This document shows, in pieces, positions 34,786 through 46,989 of a DNA stretch of 64,000 bases. The notes below the pieces were generated by a model. It was not told the DNA's origin. It ran no database searches and was given only the letters and a program-made list of their open reading frames with translations. Location: assembly GCA_963969395.1 (NCBI GenBank), contig OZ017805.1, positions 5,580,001 to 5,644,000 on the forward strand. The letters are read 5' to 3'. The DNA comes from Pseudoscleropodium purum. Taxonomy: Eukaryota > Streptophyta > Bryopsida > Hypnales > Brachytheciaceae. Numbering within the stretch: the stretch's first letter is position 1; each line of letters starts with the position of its first letter. A program made the translations under genes and the position numbers.

Positions 34786-36065
34786 TATATGAATCAACCA
34801 TTAGAATGAAAGAAAATGGATATTTAGATTATTTTTCTAAAGGATATATTTAACAATAGTAATGAAGAAAAATTGGGTATTTTTATGAAAGAAATACTCT
34901 AGGTGCCAAAACAATGATGCAAAGGATTTTTATATTTTTGTAGAATGAATATGAATGAGCTATAGTAATGGAAGAAAATGGGTATTTTTATGAAATAAAT
35001 CCTCATGCATAATAAAGATGCATTCTTGTAATGAAATGATCAACCTCTTAAGCAAATAAAAATGGATATTTATATTTTTCTAGAAGAAATATGAATGGAC
35101 TATAGTAATGAAAGAAAATGGGTATTTTTATGAAATAAATCCTCAACCATAATAAAGATGTATATGTGGATAATTTGATTCTTGTCAAAAAAAAATTCAA
35201 TCCTTAAAAACAAATAAAAATGGGTATTCATATTTTTCTAGAAGAAATATGAATAGACCTTAGTAATGAAAGAAAATAGGTATTCTTATGAAATAAATTC
35301 TCAACGATAATAAAGATGTATATGTAGATATTTTTATTCTTGTAAGAAAATACTCAATTTTTGAAAACGAATAAAAATGGATATTCACATGTTTGTAAAA
35401 TAAATGTAAATAAAGTATGGTAATTAAAGGAAATGGATTTTCTTATGAAATAAATCCCAAACCATAATAAATACTAGACCATAATAAGGATGCATATCCT
35501 TGTATTTGACTATTTGTATTTTTGTAAAAGAAATATGAATGAACCATAGTAGTGGAAAACATGGCTATTTAAAAAACAATCCAACAATAGTAAGAATAAA
35601 TATGGATATTTTTATTCTTGTAAAGAAATATTCAACCGTTGAAATGATAAAAGATGCGTATTCTTACAAAAAAAATGTTCAATCATAATAAAAATAAATG
35701 CAGATATTTGTATTGTTATAAAAGAAATATTCTATCTACAATAATTACAAAAATAGGTATTCTTTTTATTATAAAAGAAAGATTTAACGATAATAGAGAA
35801 TAATAATGGAAAGGAAAGAGTCAACAATATTAAAATATATTATGATTGTATTCTTATTCTTATGAAAGAAAGATTAAATGATAATAATCAATAAGAGATG
35901 TTTCGTTTTTTATTAAAAGAAATATGTGATAATAACTATTGTTTTTATTCATATAAAATAAATTTGTTTAATGATAATTAAAGAACTAATAATTTCATTC
36001 TTATCAATAAAATAAGTGATATTAAATTGTAAAGATATATTCTATTTTTATAAAAAGATTGTAAG
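34786..36065. repeat. AT-rich minisatellite, right arm
   Basis: Repeats of AGTAATGAAAGAAAATGGGT, TATGAAATAAATCCTCAACC and ATAATAAAGATGTATATG continue the left-arm repeat. The satellite therefore seems to have been inserted into, or grown within, this repeat. Confidence 0.65.
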
Positions 36066-36107
36066 TGATAAAACAACTAAGAAATAGATTTTTGTAATCT
36101 ATGTGAA

Positions 36108-36140
36108 GACCCTAAACCCTAAATCTTAAACCCTAAAGAG
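36108..36140. repeat. Short interstitial telomere-like motif
   Basis: CCCTAAACCCTAAAT and AAACCCTAAAG are two to three copies of the plant telomere unit. Similar short patches lie near 20.34, 26.46, 57.05 and 63.12-63.20 kb. All are too short to be telomeric arrays. Confidence 0.5.
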
Positions 36141-39100
36141 CCATGCAACTATAAATGTACAAGAGCTAGTATTTTATACATATGCTTTCAACCTTTCCTT
36201 GTACATCGGATTTCAATATTTTCCTTCTATAACTAACAAGATAAGAGTTCTACCTATTTTTAAATGTGCATGCAAATGGAGAATGTACCTGAAAAAGTAC
36301 ACCCCATAAACTAGACGTAGTTGTAGGTGAATCCTAATTTATACAAGATGTGACAAACATTCATTGGTTCCCTATCTACTCAGTTGTGTACTTCTAAAAT
36401 CACAATTGAAGCTTCCAATACAAAAGACACATTTGCAAGAATATTTTGTTACAAAGATATCAATGTATACCAATATAATAGAACTATAGTGGGAGTTACA
36501 CAAGATTTCATTAACTAAAGCCTAAAAACAGAACGCAATTGCATAAATATATACTTAGTAATTAGTTTTCAATGTTTTCCTAAGTACAAACCGATACACT
36601 AAGTACAAACCAATGCAATCTATATGTAAAACAACTAGGCAAAATTATCGAAATGCATAGTAGAACTTTTTAAATTTTGGTCTATTTGTTGCTGCTATGA
36701 ATTAATTCCAGCCTATCCAAGACAATCCCTCCAAAAATGCACCAACAATATGACAGTTTAATTGAATCTACTATTCTTCCCAAAAATCGTTGACTCAGAA
36801 CACAATGCTACATTTTCGGAGTTGGAATAGAATGTTGCTATTTTAGATTTGGAATATAATGAGCCTTGAGTGACAATCTTCATTCACTCATTTGTCCTTT
36901 CGTTTTTTTTTGCGAATTTTGCTTCTTGTAGACTTTTACCTCCGAGACCACATTCTTCTCAATGTTGCTATTCACAACTTCATTTGCATTTTGGTCGAAG
37001 GCATTCTCCACACAAGCCAGCATCTCCATTGCCATCTCATGATTGCGTAGTTAGCGTAAGATAGTAGCTCCAAACCACCCTCTCCTTGTTTGATACCATC
37101 ATTTTGAACAACTTCAAAACAAAAAAGTGATAGTCTATAAATAAACGAAGTGAAGGGAAATTCTAGCATGGCTATGGTTATTTTATTTAAATTGCCTTTC
37201 AAAGGCACTTATAATATCTACTAGAGTAACAATGATTGTAGACAATTATGTACGCAAAAGCAATATTGTACAAAGTATATCTTAAAACATATAGTATGTA
37301 CTTAAACAATGTATGCATTGTACAATTATTGTACTCTCTTGTCTTCTTCCAAGAAGAAACATATACCCCAAAACAATGGAGATCCTCAAAATTGTATCTA
37401 AACCATTGTGTACCTAACCACAGCAATGTTGTCCTGGAACATTATACATTCTACATAGTAATTGTATTGAATGACTCTGTGAAGGAGGCATGTTGTATCT
37501 AACAAGTAACAACATAAAGGCTATATTAATATATTGTGCATATTTTACTTTGATTGTACCCAATGAACTTCGTAAACAATGCTTGCACCTCGTAATCAAG
37601 GCGTGTTGAATCTAACAATATAGATGTACTAAAATATTGTATATATTGTACACTAATTGTAGCTTCTAAACGACGTGAAGGAAATGTGGTGTAAATCAAC
37701 CACAAAAGAAATGTTATTAACAAATGAACACTATAAGTGAGCCTTGCATTCTCAATTGGCCTTGACATAAATCTAATATTAAGACCAATTCATACTATAG
37801 ATAAGACAATCGTTCTAATGTTGAGATTGATTCATATAGTAAAAAAGTGCAGCGCTCTAATCTCAAAAACAGATTCACATCGTAAACAAGACATGTGTTC
37901 TCAATAAATCTCGGTAAAAATCAACCTTTGCGGAAATCAAACTTACTACATTCAACATCCCTCCTCATTGCTTCTCTCCGTCAAATCTCAAAGTGTAAGC
38001 GGAGTTGTGAGGTTGGTTCACTTTCTTCAACCTCTATTCATAGTGCAGCAAATTCAAAACTAGACACATGGTAGATACTAGCCAAGATTAGAACATTGTT
38101 TTTTTTAATGTGTAGGAGAGAATGTCGCTGCAAAAGCACCCTGGATAATTTGGACGTTGAAGGTGAATCCTAATTTAGATGATATGTGGTGGATGGCTAT
38201 TGGTCCTTGATGTATACTAAGTATGCACAATATGCTCCATGTATGATGGGCAAACCCTAGACGTTCAAGTTGAAAAATAGGGCAAAAATCTACAATAGAG
38301 AAAACTAGAACAAAAATGTCATTATACCAAAATGAAATGTTGGCCCATGTCACCAAAATGGTCTTTTTACAAATTCCAAAATGAAAAATGAAAAAAACAC
38401 TCTTTAAAGTCAAAATTTGGGCCTCGTACTAAAATTACAAATTTTCAATGATCTTTCCTTATAAAATTCTATAAACCCTAATAAAGTGCCAAATCATTGT
38501 ACCTTAACATTAGACTATTGGATTTAATTATTTGAATTGCAAAAATGAAACCCTAAACTAAACAAAAAGAAGTACAACAATGCTAAAGCTAAATTTGTGA
38601 TAGTAAAAACATTTTATGTTTGTACTTCATACTTTGAATTAATAGATGAAAGTCACTTTTTGTTTTGCAATTTAGAATATACACATAATGTCCTACATTG
38701 ACTTATTTTTGTTTTTAAAAAAAATGACTAGAATTATAATAAAATTGACTCCAAACTTTTGTCTTGTATAGACTTGAGCCAAATATATATAAATTTAAAA
38801 AATATATATATATACTTATTTTTCTTATTTTTAATTTTTAGAAATAGGTTAGGGGGGTAGGAGTCCTAGCTTAAGAACTTTTGGAAAAATTAAAGGATGA
38901 AAGTTTAAAAGTTCTTACAATATATAAGATGTAAGATAGATACAATTATATAGGAAAAGATGAGTGGAAGTTTAGAGAGTTAAAGTCTAAAAGCTTTTAT
39001 GATGTAAGATGTAAGAAGTAGTTGAACGTTGTGTAAAACGGTTTAGGATGTAAAACATAAGAGAGGTACAAGTATATGGAAGAAGATGATTGGAGGTTTA

Positions 39101-40225
39101 GAGAGTCAAAGTCAAAAAACTGTTACAAATATTTAGGATGTAAGAAGTTGTTAATCGGCATGAAAGTAAAAAAACATGTGATAAAAAGGTGGAATTTGAT
39201 GTGGAGATCCAAAAAACAAGAATTGAAGTCAAAGATGAAAGACCTTCAAAAATAAAAAGAGAGATTGTGAAAAGAAAAAGATGGAGGCTTGCAAAACTAT
39301 AAGAAGAAGCCATGAAGAGCAATAAACATCCTATTCATCCCATCCTTCTACAATACATATAAAGTCTTTTAAAACATACTTTTCATTTGCATCTACACTT
39401 AGTCTTCATCCTCCTTTGTATTTTCCATCACTTTCCTAAGCTCTTGATAATAGTTATATGAGTTAAAGTAGAGGAGCATCTTCATCACTTACTCTCAGCT
39501 TCTTTCATCTGTAGGGTATAGAGTTGTTTATTTTAAAATTTGAAACTTTGAGAGAACCTTTTTCTTATTGCTAACTTTCTAGAGAGTTAAAATTAGTTCA
39601 ATTTGGAGCATGCATGTAAAAGTTAATGATAGTTAAATGAAAGGAAGTCAACTATTATAGCACATAGTCGGCTAAGACTTTAAAGGATCATAACTTTCTG
39701 TCAACAACTTTTTTTGAGTTAAAACTTGTTGAGAAAAATATACGTTGTTGTTTTGTTTCTAATTTGATTTATTTTATGTTATTTAAAGTTTGTGAGCAGA
39801 AGCTATAGGTATTGAAGTGACTATAGGTCTAGGTTTATCTTTGCGGGTTGTAGTTTAATTCAACTTGAATAGTGGTTAGCTTGGAAGGCAATATTCTAGT
39901 TGTTGGACTATAATTTTAGTAACTATCTTTTATTTTCATTGTCTTTATTTTAAAAGCATTTATAAGAGGACTTCTACCTAGAACTTGTATGTTAATTTCA
40001 CCTTTGGTCTTAAGATAGTGGAGAAAGTTGAGGATGACATTTGGAGAGTAGAATCAATGTATGACCTATGTTTTCAAATAGCCACTATAAAAATACATTC
40101 TACTTCACTTTGATTTTAAATCAATGTCATCTATTTGATTTGTTCATATTGAATGTATTATAATATATAGACCACCACTGTAGTAGTCTCTATATTTGCT
40201 TTGCACACATTTTTGTCTATAATTT
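36141..40225. other. AT-rich region without supported genes
   Basis: This region has GTAC-type motifs at 36.2-37.7 kb, an (AT)n patch near 38.8 kb and a locally repeated GATGTAAGA-rich segment at 38.93-39.15 kb. Open frames are short and have no domain. Confidence 0.45.
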
Positions 40226-40229
40226 TTGT

Positions 40230-40560
40230 AATCAAGACCTTCAAAAGTTGGAGGAGGAACTAAAGTATTGTATCGAGACCCTCCTTCACTTGAGCCCTCT
40301 TAATGTTGATATGAACCACCTCTAATGGATCTAAGATTTTATTGAAAGCCTTTTTGGTTGGAATTACTATAGTACATGGTTCCATGGCTTCTTCTTTGGC
40401 TTCAAAAGCCAATTTAGAGGACATTTTTGTAGTATGAATCACTTATTGTGGTGAATCCATGATAGTACAAGGAGCCTCTTTAGCTAGAACAACCATAGTG
40501 CATGGTTTCATAGCTTCCTCCTCTATGTTAGGAGCCAACTAGGATTGTCACCACGAGTGA
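40230..40560 (-). pseudogene. Decayed fragment of the zinc-binding/low-complexity cargo gene
   Basis: The stretch resembles 16610-16970 base by base with many substitutions: AAAAGTTGGAGGAGGAACTA, TGAGCCCTCTTAATGTTGAT, AGTACATGGTTCCATGGCTT and CAAAAGCCAATTTAGAGGAC have counterparts in the tail of the 16.5-17.7 kb gene. Only part of the tail remains, with stops. It shows that more than one copy of this cargo gene existed. Confidence 0.5.
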
Positions 40561-40679
40561 ATTTGGGTCATCAAATGGGACGGTTGGGCAATCAAATAAC
40601 TTTTAGAATTTGGAGCTTCAAATTTTGCCAAGTAAGAATAAAGTTACTATGAGTTACATTTTCTACATGACATGGCAGT

Positions 40680-41170
40680 CCATGTTGGAGTTTGAGCGTC
40701 GACACTATGGGTAGGAAAGTATTGTATGGGTGTGAATGTAGTTGTATGGGTGTAGATATAGATAGGTGAGAATTTAGAATTCATGTGCATAGACATTGTG
40801 GTTCATGTGGAGATGTGGGTGCGTAGGTATGGACACAACAAAGCAAAAATCTATAATGGTAAATTACAAACTTAAGGTACTAAGTAGGGACATTATTGTA
40901 TGGGTGAGGATTTAGACGGGTGCGAACAACAAATGTCTAGGCATGGACGTCTTTTTGTGGGTGCAGATGTATCTTATATAGATGTAGATACAGTTAGGTA
41001 CAGACGTTTAATTCTTGGGCGTAGACGTTTATGTGCAGGCAAATACCTTCATTATCTTGGCACAGACATAGTGAGTTGCAAATGCAACCTGTCTAGCTCG
41101 AACATGTTAAATGGGGACCTATATCGACCAGGGCGTGGATGCTGTAGGCCGCAATTAGTGAAAATTAAAA
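40680..41170. other. TG/GA-rich segment, possible decayed CGGACG block
   Basis: GGGTGTAGATGT-type repeats with scattered GGACG, CAGACG and GTAGACG remain in a GC-richer patch next to the decayed cargo-gene fragment. C-to-T decay of a CGGACG block would give this pattern, but an unrelated minisatellite is also possible. Confidence 0.3.
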
Positions 41171-41320
41171 TTCGTCATGTTTTGTAAATGCTTAAGAGGT
41201 CTTCAAGCTTTAGGAATTGAAATAGATCATCTTATAGTAAGTCAATTGCAAGTCCTTAACATTATCAATTAGATATTGAAAAATATAAGCATATAATATT
41301 TCTCTATATAATTGACCATC

Positions 41321-41340
41321 CACTACAAAAAAAGGATTGT
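41321..41340. mobile_element. Single CACTA-like end
   Basis: CACTACAAAAAAAGGATTG is a typical CACTA terminus. No matching opposite end was found in the window, so it is a truncated remnant or chance. Confidence 0.3.
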
Positions 41341-41894
41341 TTAAAGATAGTATTTAAATAGTATCTCTAGTAAAGCTTTGCTAAAAATTTCTAAAAGGTC
41401 ATTACTTATAATCTTATATTTAGGACTATACTTAAAAAATCATTGAAAACAACCCTTTCTCTTGAAGTGATTGCATTCAATATATAATCATACATGACCA
41501 ATAAATAAGCAATAAGCATGCAATTGTCATTATGATAACCAAAAGTATTTATAGATTCTATGCAATTCAATGTAGAATAATAATACAATAAACCTATACT
41601 TCTATAACACGTAGACTTCTGCATTGGTTATCAAAAGAACTCCTTTTCTAAGTTCTCTTCACCTTCAATCTTTCATTCAATTTCTAAAATTGTCTTCAAG
41701 ATTTGGTTGGTTTATTGATGTTGTTGTTGCATTATTTAAACTTGACTTGCGAACTTTCTAGGTAGAGAGCACCATCCAATGAGCATCTCAAATGCACACA
41801 TCATCATCTACTAGTACTTTACTGTAGTCGTGATCATTGTCATCTTCCTCATCGTCACTTTTGGAACCTTCTTCATTATCAACGTGATGTGAGG

Positions 41895-44360
41895 TAGGGT
41901 TGATAAATTAGAATGTCTACCTCAAATTAACGTCCAAAATCCGGACGTTTGAACATTTGGATGCATAGATCCTAACAGAAGTTGCATCTTTCATGCTGTT
42001 AGAAGGCAGATGGTGCAAACAGGGCATACGAGGGGGTGGATGGGATAGTTTAGGAGGTTCTAGCGGTTTAGGTGGATGGTTTAGAGTTTTTGGTGTTAGT
42101 GTTACTAATGTTTTCACTAAAAACTACTTGTGGTCATTTGAATTTGGGTTTTTATTTTTCTTATATTGCACTTGTAATTGAAAGGGATGGAATTGTACAA
42201 CAAAATAATGACATGAACAAAAAAGCCCTTGGTATTGCAATGTACAAGTACATCATGCTCCATTTAAGAAAGGAAACACATAATCCATTTTTAGTTCTTC
42301 AGTAGGATTTCACTTGGTTTTTGAAACAAAAGCATCCTAAAATCCAAATAGATTAAACAATCCATTGTCATTATATGCTCAATATATCATAAGCAATTAA
42401 ACACTCAAACACTTAAGCTTACATCTCCTCTATTCCTATGGTTGATAATCACTATCCCCTTTCACCTCAACCCCACTACTCTCTCGTCTAGCTCTTTATT
42501 CGACATCTTCATTGTCGAAGTCATCTTCCACATCATCTGATGAAGATGAATCAAGTAGGTGATCTCCATCTTCATTGCTTCCTTCAAAGTAGGTGATTTC
42601 CCTTCTTTTGGATCCTTTTTTTCCCTTTTTACTTTCGATAGGGACTTTGCATTCTTTTCCCTACTAGTAGGGACTTTTCTTTTCTTTCTCTTTGAAGAAG
42701 CAATCAAATCCTCATCGAGGAGGTTTTGTTTCTTCACTAGAGAGATAGCAAAAGGTTGCATCTCTCTTTTAATTTTTTGGTTTTCTCCTTACTTGATTCT
42801 TAGACCATGAGTTTTGGTTTAGGGCTCAGCTATTCGTGAACGGTTATCTCCAACTTCACAATTGGCTTAATACAATTTGTCAATTTGATGGTTTTTTGTA
42901 CTATTGCTTTTTCTAAACATCAAGTACGAATAGATGCCAATGTCTCTTCATTATCCATATGAGTTTGGATAGTAGGTAATGACACTACTTTTTGTAGATT
43001 GATGCCTAGAGAACTTTCTTTTGAAATGTTCATTAGGCGTTGTCTATATACAAAGCTTTCGGAACCATCCAATCTTGGACTACAAGGCTTCAGTGATGTC
43101 AGTAGAAGAATACTACATCTCGGTACTTGAGGAATTGGCTTCATTTGCGTCTTTCCTTTGTTACTCTTCAAAAAAATTGGATTTGTGGACGCCATCCTCA
43201 TTAAACCACTATTCTTCTATACTTCAATATTTGATTCACCTTTATTGCCACTATTGTTGCCTATATCCTTTTGAATGTCCATCTCATTGACCTCACATCC
43301 TCCTTTGTCATTCTGTTTGACATTTCCTTGCACAATCTGTAGTGCCATGGGTGGAAACTTTGAAATTAGAATGGCTTCATCCATTTGTAAAGTTTGATCA
43401 TCACCAATTGTATTCTCATTTGACTCCACCACCTCGGCATTAGTGACATCTTTTTCCAATAGAAGGATTTGGCTACTCATTAAACTTAGTTCCATTGCAA
43501 TATCTAGCTATTGAAGGGAGATTTTTGTATGCCCCTACATTGTCCTCTTTTTGAGGAAAGTCATATGTATCGTTTAGATTGTCTTGAACGTCAACATTGC
43601 AGTGATTATTGTTATAATACGTATCATTGCCCAAATTGTAAATGTCTTTTAAACCCCCTTTATCATTCAATAGAGGTGCACCATATTAGTCATACTGGTC
43701 ATCTTTGTCGCTTTTGTCATCATCGTCTTCCAAAGCCGGCCCATCTGAATCCTTTGACTCCATGTTATTGTGGTGCCACTTTTTTTCATCTTTTTCCTTT
43801 GACATAGCTAAAACTTTGGAATTGATGTACACATACACCAAATCCGTTGATTTCTCTAGCTTCAACTCATTTCGCGATTTGTTGTGAATGAAAGAATAGT
43901 TGCTCCAATTTCATTCACATGAAGATGATGACACCAGTTGGGCCAATATCTTTTTCGATAGTCGAGCTATAAGCTTACTACATGCACCTTCAAAATTCCA
44001 CCAAGCATGTGTGGACTGCACTAGTTTCCCCGGATTCAACATTCAATGGAATGGAGGTTCTCTATGTCAAAAAGTCATGAATTCCCTGACCTCTACTGCG
44101 TACTCCTCTTGTTTACATATTTTCACAAAAACATGTTTGCATGCCAACATTGCATCTGGATCGTCAACTAGTTCTTTATTGTGAAGATGATACAGATTCA
44201 AAAAAGCTACAACAAAATGTAAATCGTTCTTCCCCATTTCCCTTTGGTGGGCGAAGGACTGTTCTAGTGGGATTGCAAATCCTTCACACAAACTAAAAGG
44301 CAGGCTTTGTAATGTATATACATGCTTTTATAACTTCCTCATGATATGCAACATCTTCCC
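41895..44360 (-). mobile_element. Decayed hAT element with matching terminus, truncated
   Basis: TAGGGTTGATAAATTAGAAT at 41895 and the following ~180 bases (AACGTCCAAAATCCGGACGT, GCTGTTAGAAGGCAGATG) align with the right end of the MITEs in reverse, with most CpG sites changed. The transposase gene on the minus strand has its 3' end toward this terminus. The other end is missing: satellite-type DNA starts at about 44.36 kb. Confidence 0.7.
42462..44330 (-). pseudogene. hAT transposase, C-terminal half, decayed
   Basis: The frame from 44291 reads DLHFVVAFLNLYHLHNKELV, then AWWNFEGACSKLIARLSKKI, SSSSCE-stop-NWSNYSFIHNKSRN and STDLVYVYINSKVL (to about 43800). This is the hAT C-terminal dimerisation region (WW, SSxxCERNWS, HxKxRNxL, DLVYVxxN). 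TGA at 43913-43911 replaces the Arg of CERNWS, as expected from CGA to TGA. Downstream the frame continues into an Asp/Asn/Lys-rich tail with frameshifts to about 42462, unusually long for this family. The catalytic DDE part upstream of 44.3 kb is lost. This decayed gene is the only transposase evidence in the window for the MITE family. Confidence 0.85.
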
Positions 44361-44364
44361 TATG

Positions 44365-44637
44365 CATGACAACTTCAATTCAAAAAATGGAAGGAAAAAA
44401 AACATAGACAAGTTCCAAATGACGCCATCTTCTAAAATTCATGCAAAAACTAATTTGTGGCTCATTCTATGCCATGTTTCACGAAAAAGAACTTCTACTT
44501 TAGTATCTCATGTGTTGTAGTTTAGAAAGGGGTAAGTAGAAAAGACATGACCTAAATTAAAAAAATTTTAAAAAAAACATTACGTACAAGCTGCAAAGGA
44601 GCTTGATGTTGAGAATTCAAGAGAAAACTAAGTCCAT
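44365..44637. repeat. Two diverged satellite units
   Basis: ATGCATGACAACTTCAATTC, ATGTGTTGTAGTTTAGAAAG, AGACATGACCTAAATTAAAA and GAGAATTCAAGAGAAAACTA match the 29.6-34.8 kb satellite in forward orientation. Confidence 0.7.
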
Positions 44638-44731
44638 GGGAATCCCCTAGGACAATATTCTGTGTTATCTTACCACGTTTTTGTGTGTAAAGATACTTAC
44701 GCCTAAATTGCACGTACAACACTAATTTCAA
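44638..44731 (+). mobile_element. 3' end fragment of a family A element
   Basis: GGGAATCCCCTAGGACAATA through GATACTTACGCCTAAATTGC and ACGTACAACA match the last ~100 bases of family A copies 1 and 2. Only the end is present. Confidence 0.6.
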
Positions 44732-44739
44732 CATAGCTA

Positions 44740-46318
44740 CTTTACATAAAAGTCTCAAATTAATGAGTCCAAACAAAGCTTCCACTCTAGTATACCAAGT
44801 TCCCTAATTGATTTAATTGCTCTCCCAGAACCAGATCTAGATAGGGCCTGGGGGCTACTCTTTTTTCTCTAAGTCAACAAATCCAACTACCCACACTAAG
44901 GAATGTTTCTAGCATTGCCAACATACCAACAGAAAGTTAAGTGATGAGCTCAACACCTTGAAGTGGAAATATTGAAATTGATTTGCTTAACAAGGGAAAC
45001 ACAAAAGTATGAAAATGCCCAGGGCTTCAAACTAACATTAACCCGTAAATAACTAACACTCCTAGGAACCCTAAAAGCCCCAATGGAACAACACAGGAAC
45101 AAGAGAATGACACATTATATTCCCCTAGTCCACAACCCGTTAACTTCCCAATATGCGATTGATTTTGCCAAAAGTTGATCTCAGATTTAGGAAATTTGAA
45201 TCCGGATGTCGAGATTCATCAGTACAAAAGCAACTAACAAGTAACTTTCTAATTCCAAAAAAACTTATGTTTTCTTCCGGCTACCTACTTTTACTTCTAA
45301 AATAACTACCCTTAAGATTTTTTGGCCAGCTTTGGAGTTCCTTCCACTTGTTTGGTGGCCCCTCTTCTTGTTGGCTACTTGCGATTGGTTGAGGCCTTGC
45401 CACCACGCATTGCCTTTCCCTTGATTGGAACTGGAGTCTTACCTTTCCCCTTTTTGCGCAAAAGAGAGGTCTATTCTGGTTCTAATTTTTCTTTTGATTT
45501 AGCTGTGTTGCCCTTGTCTTTGGTGACTCCCTTTCGTCTTTTAATCCAAGCACAATCAATGGGCTTGGCTCCCTAGATTGCTTCATGATTTATTTGCGCT
45601 TTACCATACTTGGCAGTTTTGGAGAAAGATTAGAAACCTTATTCTTTATTGTTTCCAAACTTTCCTCCCCTAACCTTGAATGACTCTTGGTTTGGGATCT
45701 AGGTGTTGATCCTTTTCTAGTTTCAAACTCCACTCTACTACTAGGATGGGTTGATGGCAGAGTAGTCTCTACGCTCTTCTCTTTCTGCTCTCTAGAAGTA
45801 GGTGGAGAGAGTGGAAGTGTCTTGGAGGGAGTTGCTTCCATCAACCGACTAAATCCTTTTTCTCTTTCCGATTTAGAACCCGGTTCCATCATAAGTCTCA
45901 TCTTGTCTAACGTCCTCTCCATCTTCTCTCCGTAGTCAATGAGAACTGATACCAATATCGGACTTGGTTGTGACCTTTCCTTGTAAACACCAACCTCAAA
46001 CAACTTGGCCTTATTCACCACATCGCCTATATGCACAAGGAAATTCCAGATCCGGTTAAGGGTTTCTGTGGACTCAGATGAAAGCCTTTTCTTCCTAGCT
46101 ACCTCCTCAAACTTCTACTTTAGTCTGCTTTGGAGCAATTTCACTTGGCCAGTCAACTCTGCAACCCAGTCCTCTAACTTCCTTACATCCTTATTTGGAG
46201 AATAATCTCCACTCTCTTGTAGAGTTCTGGAGCGTGACTATTCCCATTAGCTCACACACCTTTCTTATTACCTCTTTCTTGATGAAGATGTACTCTCGGA
46301 TCCAGTTTAATTCGTATC
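44740..46318 (-). mobile_element. Family B element, partial copy B0
   Basis: Similar to 47005-48550 over its whole length, in the same orientation about 2.27 kb away. Minus coding remnants at 46036-45590 read NKAKLFEVGVYKE, LIDYGEKMERTLDKMRL, then a Ser/Glu-rich tail. Similarity to B1 stops at 46318. 46319-46989 is sequence I cannot place. Confidence 0.6.
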
Positions 46319-46989
46319 ATAGCATAAAAAAGCACAAATTCCTTAGTTAGTGCTAAAAAGTGTCAAAAGCACAACTAAGTGACTCGTGTAACGTTCCTAA
46401 GAGATTTAGATTGTAATTCTTCAAAAAGTGTCTAGAACCAGATACGGAAGTCAAAATTCACCAAACCCAAAAACCCATTAAGTCTACACCTGCAAGGACT
46501 TAACTTACATCCTAATTGGTACCAACTATTTTCTCTCTCAAGTGTATTGTTTCATTACTCTCCAACAACTAGGAAGGAGTGTCTTAGCATTATATCTCTT
46601 CTAGTTCCGATCTTTAGTAACCGAGTTAGAAGTTTAACTTCTATATCAAAGGGTTCCACTTTTGCAATTAAAGAAAGATGCATAAATCTTATCCTCCTAG
46701 ATTTTTAAGTGATTGGAGTTCCACTAAAACATGACAACATACACAAACATAGAAAGCAAGTATTTCTTTACAACTAATCCGGTTGTTAATCCAAATTAGC
46801 AAGTCATGCAAGAAACTCCTAGTTTCCCCGCTTACTACAATGACAAACCTATCCAATCTAAGTTCCTTAAGCGAGGAGGGATAACCAGATAACTGTACAA
46901 ACTCTGCCCGGTTGCTAATTCCTACTATCGGTTGTAATGGGACTTCATCACAAGTTAACTAGCATGCGCCTTGCTTCTTACAAAACACA

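Noticed and set aside
41321..41340. A complete CACTA element at 41.3 kb
   Set aside because: Only one end is visible and no partner end with a 3-bp duplication was found.
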